From JBGTGG01 sp964398945 (GTDB taxonomy: Bacteria; Bacteroidota; Bacteroidia; Cytophagales; Cyclobacteriaceae): a stretch of 64,000 nt of DNA. Location: the NCBI GenBank assembly GCA_964398945.1, contig CAYNOT010000013.1, positions 78,153 through 142,152 of the forward strand, given 5' to 3'. The position numbers were made by a program, and so were the translations under genes. The notes under the pieces were generated by a model. It searched no databases. It was not told the DNA's origin and saw nothing but the letters and a program-made list of their open reading frames with translations. This document shows, one piece after another, positions 16,985-25,667 of the stretch. How positions within the stretch are numbered: the first letter of the stretch is position 1; the number at the start of each line of letters is the position of its first letter.

Positions 16985-17758
16985 CTAAATATACCCCGCC
17001 ATCCAATACATAGTAATCCCCACCCATTCTTTTATCAACCGGTGCCATTTAAAAATAGCATACACATCAGGTACCAGCAAGACATCGGGTGTAAATTCTG
17101 TAGGGTGTGAATAAAAATCAACACTAAAACCCCTCATGGGGATGCCTTCCTTTTCAAAACATGCCATCGACCTGCGTAAATGAAATGCTGAGGTAATCAA
17201 AACCGAATGTGCAGGATCAATATTCTTTTCTTTAAATATTCTTGCTACCGCCACGGCTGATTCATGTGTATTCTTGGAATTATCTTCTGTTAGTAAAACT
17301 GAATCAGGCACACCCATCATCAACATGGCGTGCTTGATTTCTTCTGCCTCTACATGGCCAACATCGACCAGCCGGCCACTACCTCCGGTGATCAGAATAT
17401 TTTTGACAAGGCCAAGTTTATACAAGTGTACAGCATGTGTTACCCGGTCTGCCCCTTTTTGAAAATAAACCCGGTCATCCGGTCTATCTTCCGCAAACTG
17501 TGTAACGCCTGTAAGCACCACCGCCCATTCGTAGGGTTGCGAAACTTCACTAAAAGGTGTGGGTTTCACCTCCCATCTTTTCAATACTTCATTTAAGATA
17601 AATTCATTCGAGAAGAAGAACAGAAAAATAAATCCTAACCAAAAAAAACGCTTTTTCCATTTGCTGTTTCTTACTAAAACAGAAATCAAAAAGAACAAAC
17701 AGATCAACACGAAAGGCATCGTGAGGTAGTGAATGGTTTTTGATAAAATAAAAAACAT
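16985..17758 (-). CDS. YdcF/ElyC-like DUF218 membrane protein
   Basis: 257 residues. Two N-terminal TM helices (~10-30 and ~38-55) precede a DUF218 domain (~78-250) with AVVLTGVTQFAEDRPDDRV, LITGGSGRLVDVGHVEAEE, NTHESAVAVARIF and LITSAFHLRRSMACFEK. E. coli ElyC and SanA of this family affect envelope integrity and peptidoglycan or enterobacterial common-antigen metabolism; the reaction is unknown. It starts 6 bp after the ABC fusion gene and is probably co-transcribed with it. Confidence 0.88.
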   Translation of the reverse strand: MFFILSKTIHYLTMPFVLICLFFLISVLVRNSKWKKRFFWLGFIFLFFFSNEFILNEVLKRWEVKPTPFSEVSQPYEWAVVLTGVTQFAEDRPDDRVYFQKGADRVTHAVHLYKLGLVKNILITGGSGRLVDVGHVEAEEIKHAMLMMGVPDSVLLTEDNSKNTHESAVAVARIFKEKNIDPAHSVLITSAFHLRRSMACFEKEGIPMRGFSVDFYSHPTEFTPDVLLVPDVYAIFKWHRLIKEWVGITMYWMAGYI

Positions 17759-17764
17759 GTTCAG

Positions 17765-20700
17765 TTAGCGATAGAGTGGGTTGCTTAAATTGCTGATGCC
17801 GTCAATGATCCTGCGCAACACATCAAAATAAAGTGCAATTACCAAGACCAGGCACATCGACCAGATCACTCCCATATTGAAGAAAAGTGTATCGATATCG
17901 TGGCCCATAAAATGTTTGGCGGGCATATAAAACTGGGCATCGAAATCCACTGTATGGTCCGGATCGGGGTTCTTGTAAATGGGATAAATCTTTTGGATCA
18001 GTTTGCCATCCTTCTCAATAATGCGATGGATCTCAGCCATATTTTTTGTTAGCTCGGCAACGGCATCATTGTGATACGCTTCACGGTATTTCTCAAAAGC
18101 TTTTGCCTTCTCCGGTGTATCGGTCATGCCAATGATTTTCTTTTCCTTTTCCCGATCGGCATTGTTGTAGCGGTTGATATAAAAACGTTTCAACGTTTCC
18201 AAAAATGCGCTTGCCGTTTTGTACGTGGTTGAGTCAAATTTATCAATGGATAAGTCGTCCAGGAATTCAGCACCGGAACCCACTGCCTCTACCTCACTGC
18301 GCAACTCCCTTTTTAACAAGGCCAAATCTTGCTCAACCTTTTCCCTTGCCTCCAGGTTCAGTGATTTATAATTGTTAAAGCTATGCTGCAATCGTGTCTC
18401 CAATTCCGGAATAAAATATACTTTATTATAATCCGAATTGGCCATTACCTTATCGTAAATGTAAAATTCCCGTTCAAATGGATTGTCTTTGAATTGCGTT
18501 ACCATGGCCGCCTCAAATGCCCACCGTGATGCCATCAAATCACCGACAAAAGGAACCGTTGCCTGATTGCCAATTGCAGGGTTTAGTTTATCGAATTTTA
18601 CTACCACACCACTCAAAATCAATTGCGGGATGATCAGCAACGGAATCAAAATATAAATGGTGACTGCGGAATTAAATGCGGAGGAGATATTCAACCCCAA
18701 TAAATTGGCAAAACAAGAAGTGGTAAACAATATAAACCAATGGTTTAAGATGAGTCCATCTATCTTCAGGATGTAACTACCAATTATAACAAAGGAAAGT
18801 GTTTGGATTGCCGAGAGTGAAAACAAAATCACCAACTTCGACATAATATAACTGCTTCTGCTCAGGTGCAAAAACGATTCCCGTTTAAGGATTTTCCGGT
18901 CACGGATAATTTCTTCTGCACTTACCGTCAGCCCCATGAAAAGCGCAACGATTACGCTTATAAAAAGATAGGCCGGGATGTTCATGTTCTTTCCAAACAC
19001 GTATGCATCCGAAACTTTATCATCCACATTGTAATACCGTACAATAAATGCCAGGATCATTGCCAGTACCGGAGCTTCCAGCAAATTGATGATCATATAT
19101 TGTTTGTTATGGATCTTTGCCTGGATATCCCGCAAAGAGAACAAGGCTATCTGCTTCAACCGGGGCGGAATGCGCAAGGCAGATCCGGGCAAGTCCTTTT
19201 CCTCCTCAACCGGTTTTAGATCAAAATTCTTGGCAAAGATATTATTCCATTGTTCTGCTGTGAATTTTCGCTCATTGGTAAAATGGCCATACTCATTGAT
19301 CACTTTGGTTTCAATGATGTTGAAAATTTGTTCCGGGTTTACATTGCCACAATCGTGGCACTCACCCACACTGCTGTTGATCAGGTCAATGCTTTTCTTG
19401 AAATAAACGATGGCATCGACCGGATTACCATAATAAATTTGATATCCACCGGTATCCAGGATCAACAACTTGTCAAACATTTTAAAAATGTCGGATGAAG
19501 GTTGATGGATAACCGCAAAGACCAATTTCCCTTTTAAGGAAAGTTCTTTTAGCAAGTCGATGATGTTTTCAGAATCGCGTGAAGACAAACCACTGGTAGG
19601 CTCATCGCAGAAAAGCACTGCCGGTTCGCGCAACAATTCCAATCCGATATTGAGCCGCTTGCGTTGCCCGCCACTGATGGTCTTCTGAAGGGGCGACCCA
19701 ACTTTTAAGTCTTTGGTCTCCTCCAATCCCAGATCTTCCAACACTTTCATAACAAGTGCCTGAATCCCATCATCGCTTTTATCATTAAAGCAAAGCTTGG
19801 CAGCGTAGTATAGGTTTTGAAAAACAGTAAGGTCTTCAATGAGCAAGTCGTCTTGCGGAACAAATCCAATAATGCCTTCTATTTTTTCGGGATCGTTATG
19901 CAGGTCAATACCATTGATCAACACGCTTCCTTCCGAGGGCTTTTCCGATCCATTTAATACATTCAGCAAGGTGGACTTTCCTGCACCGCTGGCGCCCATC
20001 AAAGCAATCAGGTTGCCCGATTCTTCTTCGAGGGTAACATTGCGCAACCCAAGCTTTCCACTTTTAAAAGCATAACTGATTTTCGATGCTTTGAAGGTGA
20101 TGCGTGGATAATCACTTTGCACTTTAAACCGGCTAAGGATATCCCCAAAATACAAAGGTTCATCTTTATCCCATTTTAGTGTGCTCCCAACAGCGAGGAT
20201 GCTAATGGCCCCCGATTTCAACGGGACACCATTCAGGTAAACATCTGAAGTGCCACAGTATTTAACAAAGTATAGTTCTACAAAAGATACATATAGAACA
20301 GCTATAAAACCATGTACGTGCTCCCGGTTTATATGGACCGCTTTGGTGGTATGGTCGCGTTCGCTGGACGCTATCAACACATGTTCGTGGTCCATTGATT
20401 GCACATCCTTGCCCAGTACAAAGGATTGGATGTCAACAAGTGCTTCTTTTGAGACTTTAAAATTCCGGGCAATTTGTGCCAACAGTTCTTCTTCTTTGGG
20501 GTGTACTTTCCCATCCGCAAGGATGATCCGGATGAGTTCAAATACGATTACTACTTTTTGTTTTTGTGTAAGCTCAATGCCGATCCCACTGCAAACTTCT
20601 TCTACCACCCGCACATCACCTTTTTCCAAAATTGCCTGACCAAGTTGGTCGAGGTAATCGTCAAAGAATTTCAAATATTTTGTAACCAACGATTGGCTCA

Positions 20701-20812
20701 AATGGTCGTTGAGGAAAACACGAACTTGTTCACGCTCCTGCTTGGTGATATCATCGACCCGTACAACAATGGCAAACAATTGAAGTATAGCCTTCAGAAC
20801 GGATTCACTCAT
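17765..20812 (-). CDS. TerB-like / FHA-like / ABCG-type transporter fusion
   Basis: 1015 residues with a modular build. Residues ~1-135 are helical and resemble a TerB domain ('EEVCSGIGIELTQKQKVVIV', 'RIILADGKVHPKEEELL'). Residues ~140-235 look beta-rich and could be FHA-like. Residues ~240-470 are an ABC ATPase with Walker A GASGAGKSTLLNVLNG, signature ISGGQRKRLNIGLEL and Walker B VLFCDEPTSGLSS. The remainder is an ABC-2 permease (TM helices ~570-760) interrupted by a long soluble, coiled-coil-prone segment (~790-960) before a last TM pair. It is an ABCG-like half-transporter that probably dimerises. The substrate is unknown. It is followed by the YdcF gene after 6 bp. Confidence 0.88.
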   Translation of the reverse strand: MSESVLKAILQLFAIVVRVDDITKQEREQVRVFLNDHLSQSLVTKYLKFFDDYLDQLGQAILEKGDVRVVEEVCSGIGIELTQKQKVVIVFELIRIILADGKVHPKEEELLAQIARNFKVSKEALVDIQSFVLGKDVQSMDHEHVLIASSERDHTTKAVHINREHVHGFIAVLYVSFVELYFVKYCGTSDVYLNGVPLKSGAISILAVGSTLKWDKDEPLYFGDILSRFKVQSDYPRITFKASKISYAFKSGKLGLRNVTLEEESGNLIALMGASGAGKSTLLNVLNGSEKPSEGSVLINGIDLHNDPEKIEGIIGFVPQDDLLIEDLTVFQNLYYAAKLCFNDKSDDGIQALVMKVLEDLGLEETKDLKVGSPLQKTISGGQRKRLNIGLELLREPAVLFCDEPTSGLSSRDSENIIDLLKELSLKGKLVFAVIHQPSSDIFKMFDKLLILDTGGYQIYYGNPVDAIVYFKKSIDLINSSVGECHDCGNVNPEQIFNIIETKVINEYGHFTNERKFTAEQWNNIFAKNFDLKPVEEEKDLPGSALRIPPRLKQIALFSLRDIQAKIHNKQYMIINLLEAPVLAMILAFIVRYYNVDDKVSDAYVFGKNMNIPAYLFISVIVALFMGLTVSAEEIIRDRKILKRESFLHLSRSSYIMSKLVILFSLSAIQTLSFVIIGSYILKIDGLILNHWFILFTTSCFANLLGLNISSAFNSAVTIYILIPLLIIPQLILSGVVVKFDKLNPAIGNQATVPFVGDLMASRWAFEAAMVTQFKDNPFEREFYIYDKVMANSDYNKVYFIPELETRLQHSFNNYKSLNLEAREKVEQDLALLKRELRSEVEAVGSGAEFLDDLSIDKFDSTTYKTASAFLETLKRFYINRYNNADREKEKKIIGMTDTPEKAKAFEKYREAYHNDAVAELTKNMAEIHRIIEKDGKLIQKIYPIYKNPDPDHTVDFDAQFYMPAKHFMGHDIDTLFFNMGVIWSMCLVLVIALYFDVLRRIIDGISNLSNPLYR

Positions 20813-20861
20813 GATTTTCTGATTTTATAATCACTAAATATACTCAAAGATGCTTATTGGA

Positions 20862-20892
20862 TAAAAAAAAAGACCGGTCTGAAACCAGTCTT
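20862..20892 (-). terminator. Rho-independent terminator of the lipoprotein gene
   Basis: Read on the minus strand, AAGACTGGTT pairs with ACCGGTCTT over a short loop (one mismatch) and is followed by eight or more T residues. It lies 24 bp after the stop of the 297-residue lipoprotein gene. Confidence 0.8.
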
Positions 20893-20915
20893 TTATATCG
20901 TTTATTAAAACACCT

Positions 20916-21809
20916 TTAGTCTGTAATACTTTTCCGAACGCGTTCAACAATTGTAGCGATCTCTATCAGGTTCTTATCCGTCAACACCATATCGGCACGG
21001 TTGTTTTTTATTTGATCTTCAATATTGAGCGCTGCATAGGTTGCATCAAGTTTTTTCAGATCGTCCATCACAGCAGAAATCGGTTCGGTTTGTTCAAGGG
21101 ATGAAAGCATGGTAACAAGTTCTGAAACGGATTTCTTTTGCTCCAAAACAATCCGGATCAAAGGGGTAAGCACCAGGTTGCGTGCATCGTCAGGAAGGAT
21201 ATCTTTTGGATATGATTTCACCAATCCTGTGGAGATATAAAGGCCTTCAATAAAACTTCCGGTAATCACCAGCGAAGCCAACCGGTTCCGGTTATCGTCC
21301 CGCAGGAACCGTTCTGTTTGGTGAACAGCATCGTTTAATAAAATTGCCAATGAATCTTTATTGGAGATATTGGCTTCAAAACGTTGTAAAACATCAAAGT
21401 CAAAGGACCCGATAATATTGAGGTTATCGGCCAACGTTTTGGCTGCAGCCAGGTAATCAATTGCTTCCTGGGTTTTGTCGTATGAACTCAGATACCCGAT
21501 ATCGGCAGTGTACACTCCCAAATTCAAAGCAGCTTTGTCGCTGCGGGTGATGTACTGATCGAGTTTTGTCCTCGGATTTACCAAACCCTGGTTAAACTCT
21601 GCCCCTGTTGCTTGCAGAAGGTACGGGATTTCAGAAGGGGATGGTATGTTATAGACCACTTCTTCAATTTGGTCTTTCAATCTTTCTTCGTTTGCAGCAT
21701 CAAAATCCTCAGCATTCTTGCTTTTGTCATCACCAGAAGAGCCGCACGAAATCATTCCCAAAGCGAGCATAGCAGTTAAACAGAGATAGGACAATTGTTT
21801 AATTTTCAT
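20916..21809 (-). CDS. Uncharacterised lipoprotein
   Basis: 297 residues. The N-terminus is a lipoprotein signal with a lipobox-like end (LALGMISCGSSGDD), so the mature protein should start at Cys22 and be membrane-anchored in the periplasm or outer membrane. The rest is mostly helical with repeated leucine/aspartate-rich segments and no motif that I recognise. Proteins of this look are widespread single-copy orphans in Cytophagales. It has its own terminator and sits divergent from the response-regulator gene. Confidence 0.75.
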   Translation of the reverse strand: MKIKQLSYLCLTAMLALGMISCGSSGDDKSKNAEDFDAANEERLKDQIEEVVYNIPSPSEIPYLLQATGAEFNQGLVNPRTKLDQYITRSDKAALNLGVYTADIGYLSSYDKTQEAIDYLAAAKTLADNLNIIGSFDFDVLQRFEANISNKDSLAILLNDAVHQTERFLRDDNRNRLASLVITGSFIEGLYISTGLVKSYPKDILPDDARNLVLTPLIRIVLEQKKSVSELVTMLSSLEQTEPISAVMDDLKKLDATYAALNIEDQIKNNRADMVLTDKNLIEIATIVERVRKSITD

Positions 21810-21950
21810 AGTCAGTACGTAAAGGTTTAAGAGAATCCAATTTTAACATATTTTTCACTCTCAAAAAAACCACTCCAATAAATTTTAGCTCAATTTAGTC
21901 CCTATTTCAAAATCTTTTGTTTATTTTGACCTACACGTTCCCTTATTATT

Positions 21951-22367
21951 ATGGTGTCTACTAGCTTGGTCAATAAAACAGTGCTCATCGATGATAGTGA
22001 TATAGATCTTTTTATCCAACGCAGGTTCCTGGAAGTCTATAATTTCACCGATAATTTGGTTGCCTTCCGTTCTGCCGAAGAGGCGTTGGACTGGCTAAAA
22101 AATCAGGAAAGCGATGAAATACCGGATGTTATTTTCCTCGATTTGAACATGCCTGAAATTGACGGCTTCCTGTTTCTGGATGCGTTCAAGGCATTACCGG
22201 ACGAGGTTCGTGAAAAAACAAAAATTGTGGTGCTTACCAGTTCCAACAGCAGCAAAGACCGCGATCAGGCTTTTACGCATGTCAATGTGATTCAATTCAT
22301 TACAAAGCCGTTAAAACAAAATGATATTGAAGAACTTAGGAAGTTGGTATTGAATGGGGCAGCTTAA
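21951..22367 (+). CDS. Single-domain response regulator
   Basis: 138 residues consisting only of a receiver domain. The acidic pocket is DDSD (~14-17), the phosphoryl-accepting Asp lies in VIFLDLNMPEIDGF (~62), the switch Ser/Thr in VVLTSSNS (~93) and the Lys in FITKPL (~117). It has no output domain, so it probably works by protein contact, as CheY- or Rcp1-like proteins do in Cytophagales phosphorelays. The stop overlaps the relic LytTR tail read from the other strand. Confidence 0.92.
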   Translation: MVSTSLVNKTVLIDDSDIDLFIQRRFLEVYNFTDNLVAFRSAEEALDWLKNQESDEIPDVIFLDLNMPEIDGFLFLDAFKALPDEVREKTKIVVLTSSNSSKDRDQAFTHVNVIQFITKPLKQNDIEELRKLVLNGAA

Positions 22368-22405
22368 CGGCCCAACCACACCTTGGATTCCTGCACACGA
22401 GATAT
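22364..22405 (-). pseudogene. Relic C-terminal tail of a LytTR response-regulator gene
   Basis: The minus strand reads PISRVQESKVWLGR followed by a stop. This is clearly the same tail as RERVQEFKAWLDR at the end of the intact LytTR gene at 26308, and the underlying DNA matches 26310-26343 at 29 of 34 bases, all differences being transitions. Nothing upstream continues the LytTR domain, so only about 13 codons remain. Confidence 0.7.
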
Positions 22406-22432
22406 GGGAATATTTTAAATTCCGGGTTTAAC

Positions 22433-22552
22433 CTATTTTCCCTTTTCCCATTCAATCCCCATTCGAATATTAAAGCGATGCGTATACGGACTGGTATTAT
22501 AGCAGTCAAATACGTTATACATCATCTGTACATTCCCTTTCAAAATGGCATG
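22433..22552 (-). pseudogene. In-frame barrel-strand remnant after the porin stop
   Basis: Directly beyond the TAG of the outer-membrane protein gene (22553) the same frame stays open for 39 codons and ends THRFNIRMGIEWEKGK-stop. The alternating hydrophobic/polar pattern is that of an outer-membrane beta-strand. It is either the remnant of a second barrel gene joined here or a C-terminal extension cut off by a nonsense codon. Confidence 0.5.
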
Positions 22553-23338
22553 CTAATCTTTCCCTTTCTTGAAATCTAAAGGATAAGAAACAGATACACT
22601 GATAACTCTGTGTTTATTGATAAAATTTTTATCAGAACGACCTGATACTCTCGCTACGGTATTGACTAATCCCAATGAATAGTCCGCACTAAGCATAAAT
22701 GCCTTGAACTGATATCCAAGCCCTGCCTGCAGGCCGAAGTCTATGCCATAGTAAGGATTCCCCTCAGGAAATGTATAAAAATTAGTTCCGGGTATAGGCA
22801 ACAATTCTATGTCGCTAAATACAGGTTCTTTTTTAGTTCCATACTTAATGTGTTCCTTTCCGCCATCCTTTATTACTGTATAATCAGCTTTATCTTTTCC
22901 ACCTACACCTACTGCGAAATAAGCACCTGCCAATGCATAAATATTTTTGAACACCTTTATCCTTGACCGTAGGGGTATTTCAATGTAATTGAACGTACTC
23001 CGCGAATATCCATCTACTTTTAAATCACGGACGTTTGGAGTGTTGTCTTTTGAAATGTATTTGTCCAAATCAACACTATATCCCTTTGTAGTGAACAACA
23101 AACCAGACTCTATACTGACAACCGAAGAGAGGTCGTATAGAAAAAACACGCCTGCATGATACCCGGCTTTAAATTTGGTTGGAGTCGGGTAAACATTTTC
23201 TAAACTGGTTTTTATTGACATATCGCATACGTTTATGCCTGCTTTAATGCCATAATGAAATTGAGCTGACACATCCATGCCCACCCCTAAAAGGATTAAG
23301 ATGATAAGTGTTCTGTTTTTAAAATCTATTTTAGCCAT
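22553..23338 (-). CDS. Outer-membrane beta-barrel protein (PorT-like fold)
   Basis: 261 residues from the ATG at 23338. An in-frame ATG 9 bases upstream is also possible. A signal peptide ends near DVSAQ. The mature start FHYGIKAGINVCDM is the typical first strand of the Bacteroidota 'porin family / PorT' eight-strand barrels, and FTTKGYSVD and FGLQAGLGYQFKAFMLSADYS are further strands. The last strand RVISVSVSYPLDF ends with an aromatic residue. Ligand and role are unknown. The frame continues past the stop as a relic strand. A run of 7-bp TATTTAA repeats precedes the start. Confidence 0.8.
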   Translation of the reverse strand: MAKIDFKNRTLIILILLGVGMDVSAQFHYGIKAGINVCDMSIKTSLENVYPTPTKFKAGYHAGVFFLYDLSSVVSIESGLLFTTKGYSVDLDKYISKDNTPNVRDLKVDGYSRSTFNYIEIPLRSRIKVFKNIYALAGAYFAVGVGGKDKADYTVIKDGGKEHIKYGTKKEPVFSDIELLPIPGTNFYTFPEGNPYYGIDFGLQAGLGYQFKAFMLSADYSLGLVNTVARVSGRSDKNFINKHRVISVSVSYPLDFKKGKD

Positions 23339-23344
23339 GATTAA

Positions 23345-23381
23345 CAATATTTAATATTTAATATTTAATATTTAATATTTA
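23345..23381. repeat. TATTTAA tandem repeat (about five units)
   Basis: The 7-bp unit TATTTAA repeats about five times just upstream of the barrel gene start. Its position, within about 10 bp of the start codon, makes it a possible slipped-strand element that changes promoter or leader length. Confidence 0.8.
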
Positions 23382-23436
23382 CAGTCTCAAAGCCCCGGAT
23401 CATTCCGAGGCTCTTAGTTCTAAAGTTTCAAATAAG

Positions 23437-23605
23437 CCTACACTCATCCCCGGTATCCTCTTCCTATATATTTTCAATTTCGTTTTCCACTTTACAAATC
23501 TTTCGGTTCCCATGTTATCCTCGTTTGTTGGTTTGTTGGCCAAGAAGACCGACAAAGGCCGCTTGCCTGCGAACTCCAACAACGGCTAGCTCCAACAACG
23601 GCTAG
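23437..23605 (+). repeat. Dispersed palindrome-ended repeat, copy A
   Basis: About 170 bp related to copies B-D. Shared blocks are CCCCGGTATCCTCTTCC, TATATTTTCAAT, CCACTTTACAAATCTTTCGG and TTGTTGGCCAAGAAGACC. The left terminal palindrome is missing. The right end carries a 16-bp duplication ending GGCTAG, and it reads into the preceding small gene. Confidence 0.75.
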
Positions 23606-23824
23606 AAGGGTTACTCCAAAATTATATACAACATGAATTGCTTTAATGTGTTCATTCCCCTTTTCTAAAATAATTCCTTCATGAACATTACCCATCTCTC
23701 CATATGCGACACTGTAATTAATTATCACAATATCATTGTTTGACATATTTCGGAATGAAAAATCTTGACAGTAAACCGTCAAACAAAAAACAAAAAGTAT
23801 CATTAATAAAATAGTCCGCTTCAT
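23492..23824 (-). pseudogene. Small secreted-protein gene truncated by repeat copy A
   Basis: The N-terminus is a good signal peptide (MKRTILLMILFVFCLTVYCQ), followed by about 55 residues of ordinary sequence (FSFRNMSNNDIVIINYSVAY...). From about residue 72 the frame runs into repeat copy A, and the last ~38 residues (ASRCWSSQASGLCRSSW...) are simply translated repeat. The native 3' end is therefore lost or replaced. No function is recognised. Confidence 0.6.
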
Positions 23825-23897
23825 TTATAATTCAAGTTATAATTATATCACTTCGATATCGCTTAAAACGCTTTAGAGCGGCCTCATATCTAATCAA

Positions 23898-24488
23898 CTA
23901 ATTCTTAAATAATAGATCGAAATTTTCAACCTCACTAATTGGAATAAACTCGACATTTGAAATGCTGTTTTCAGTTAGAATTTCTACAACTTTTTTTGTT
24001 ACAAAAGTATGGTTCGTGTCTCTACTCGAAAAAAAATCACTACCATCCCATGTTAATAAATCGAAATACAAACCCATCCAAGTCTTATAATTCTTAGATG
24101 AATCAAGTGGTAGTTTTTTTTCAACGCTAACACTTAATTCATTAATAATAGGTCCACATCTTCCAACTACGGAGCAAAGTTTATAATCAAAATTGGTCAA
24201 TCCATATACCGACACATTTATTGGTCTTATTCCCGTAAATTTGCCATATTCAATTAATCTCCAAAACTTTGTCGAACCTAGACACAAGTATGAATAGCCG
24301 GCTGTTAAAAAGTCATAATATTTTTTACCTCTAACTTTTGTGAGATTGACTATATCATTATCCTTTATTCCAATGTATTTGAATAAATGTTCCGAAGTTA
24401 AATTATCCTCTATGACTGAAGTCTCTATAGCTCCCTTGCTATCTCCTAGCATCATCAAAAAAAAATTATTGTATTTAGTTAATGCCAT
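23898..24488 (-). CDS. Immunity-protein-like gene (Imm11/DUF1629-like, tentative)
   Basis: 196 residues, no signal peptide, acidic C-terminus. The end FVTKKVVEILTENSISNVEF followed by IPISEVENF resembles the tail of Imm11/DUF1629 immunity proteins ('F(V/I)S.r..e.L....i.gveF.pv'). The middle (YFDLLTWDGSDFFSSRDTNHT) also fits. If correct, it would neutralise a polymorphic toxin that is not in this window. It is AT-rich and sits within the repeat-studded island. The family call is a weak resemblance. Confidence 0.5.
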   Translation of the reverse strand: MALTKYNNFFLMMLGDSKGAIETSVIEDNLTSEHLFKYIGIKDNDIVNLTKVRGKKYYDFLTAGYSYLCLGSTKFWRLIEYGKFTGIRPINVSVYGLTNFDYKLCSVVGRCGPIINELSVSVEKKLPLDSSKNYKTWMGLYFDLLTWDGSDFFSSRDTNHTFVTKKVVEILTENSISNVEFIPISEVENFDLLFKN

Positions 24489-24600
24489 ATTTAATCATCA
24501 TGTATTGTGCAAATTTAAAAATACCTTCAGGATTTTTACTTTGAGGGGTATTAAAGAATTGCCTCCATTCAAGATTATACTTAGCAGAATAAAGTGCCCT

Positions 24601-24778
24601 TGCCTATGTTGGTGTTCTTCACCAACATACACACAACCCCGGTATCTCTTCCCATATATTTTCAATCCGTTTTCCACTTTACAAATCTTTCGGTTCCCAT
24701 GTTGTCCTCGTTCATCTTGTTTGTTGGTCAAGAAGACACAACAAAGGCCGCTCGCGTGCGAACTCCAGCAACGGCTAG
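24601..24778 (+). repeat. Dispersed palindrome-ended repeat, copy B
   Basis: About 178 bp. It begins with GCCTATGTTGGTG-TTCTT-CACCAACATA, a perfect 10-bp inverted repeat with a 5-base loop. It ends with TTTGTTGGTCAAGAAGACAC-AACAAAGGC and a tail to GGCTAG. The body matches copies A and C. Confidence 0.8.
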
Positions 24779-24882
24779 AGATTTTGGCCGATGTGGGAAA
24801 TTTTTTTTGAAAAGACCCTTTTGAAGTTCTTCCCTAAATAGACAACCTGAGCCACTAAAAAAACAAAAATGATGCAGAAACT

Positions 24883-25344
24883 TCATTTTGATTCAACTTT
24901 TTTCATTCGTTCTGTAAAATCTGACAACCATTTTAAATCTTCAGGGTTCGTTATTTTGTAATCTATCCTATTTGTTAAATCCATAATACCTGAAACATCA
25001 GTTCCTATACCAATTACTACCCTTGATTCAGAATGGTTTTCATCAAATGTTAGGTTACAAAAAATAAGCCCGCCAGCAAGTTTTCTCTGAAAATGTTTTA
25101 GTTGTTTGGCAGTATTTAATATTTGCTCTAACCTTTTTATATCCTCACCAGCTATCCTTATTGTTTCAATTCCTTCCTTCTTCATATCATCAAAATGCGT
25201 AAATGCTCCTGCTGTTGTATAGCCCCGCTCCTGAAAATCTTGATATACACTTATACTGCTTATTTTAACCATATCATTTTTTGACTGTGGTATTGCCATA
25301 CAGGCATTGAAAAGAATAAATCCAAATACAATTAAAAATCTCAT
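24883..25344 (-). CDS. Uncharacterised exported protein
   Basis: 153 residues with an N-terminal export signal (MRFLIVFGFILFNACMAIPQ). The FNAC could be a lipobox. The mature region is mixed alpha/beta with no recognised motif. It follows the same gene-then-repeat arrangement as its neighbours, with copy B 105 bp after its stop. It may be a small immunity or adaptor lipoprotein, but nothing in the sequence proves this. Confidence 0.6.
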   Translation of the reverse strand: MRFLIVFGFILFNACMAIPQSKNDMVKISSISVYQDFQERGYTTAGAFTHFDDMKKEGIETIRIAGEDIKRLEQILNTAKQLKHFQRKLAGGLIFCNLTFDENHSESRVVIGIGTDVSGIMDLTNRIDYKITNPEDLKWLSDFTERMKKVESK

Positions 25345-25502
25345 ATATCAATCTATTTAACGAATCAGATAATGTGAATACAGCATTGGTCTTACACCAA
25401 TGGAACGCAGGTACATTTGTACATGTAAAATGTATGGGTGTATTCCGATGTTAAATGCTCCTGACGCATTTAATGCTCTCAATGTCTGAGATACACAACC
25501 CT

Positions 25503-25665
25503 GGCCTATGTTGGTGTTCTTCACCAATATACACTCAATCCCCGGTATCCTTTTCCCATATATTTTCAACTTGCCCTCCACTTTATAAATTTATAAAGCT
25601 TTTTCAATTCTTCTGTTATCCCCGTTCATCTTGTTTGTTGGTCAAGAACCAACAAAGGCTGGAGG
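25503..25665 (+). repeat. Dispersed palindrome-ended repeat, copy C
   Basis: About 163 bp and the most complete copy. The left end is GGCCTATGTTGGTG-TTCTT-CACCAATATA. The right end is TTTGTTGGT-CAAGA-ACCAACAAAGGC, a perfect 9-bp inverted repeat. The two ends are inverted copies of each other over about 25 bp, as in a MITE. Confidence 0.82.
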
Positions 25666-25667
25666 GA

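Noticed and set aside
24594..24824. Open frames across repeat copies A-C (about 60-156 residues on both strands)
   Set aside because: They are translations of the dispersed repeat itself, differ between copies by frameshifts, and lack any gene-like start.
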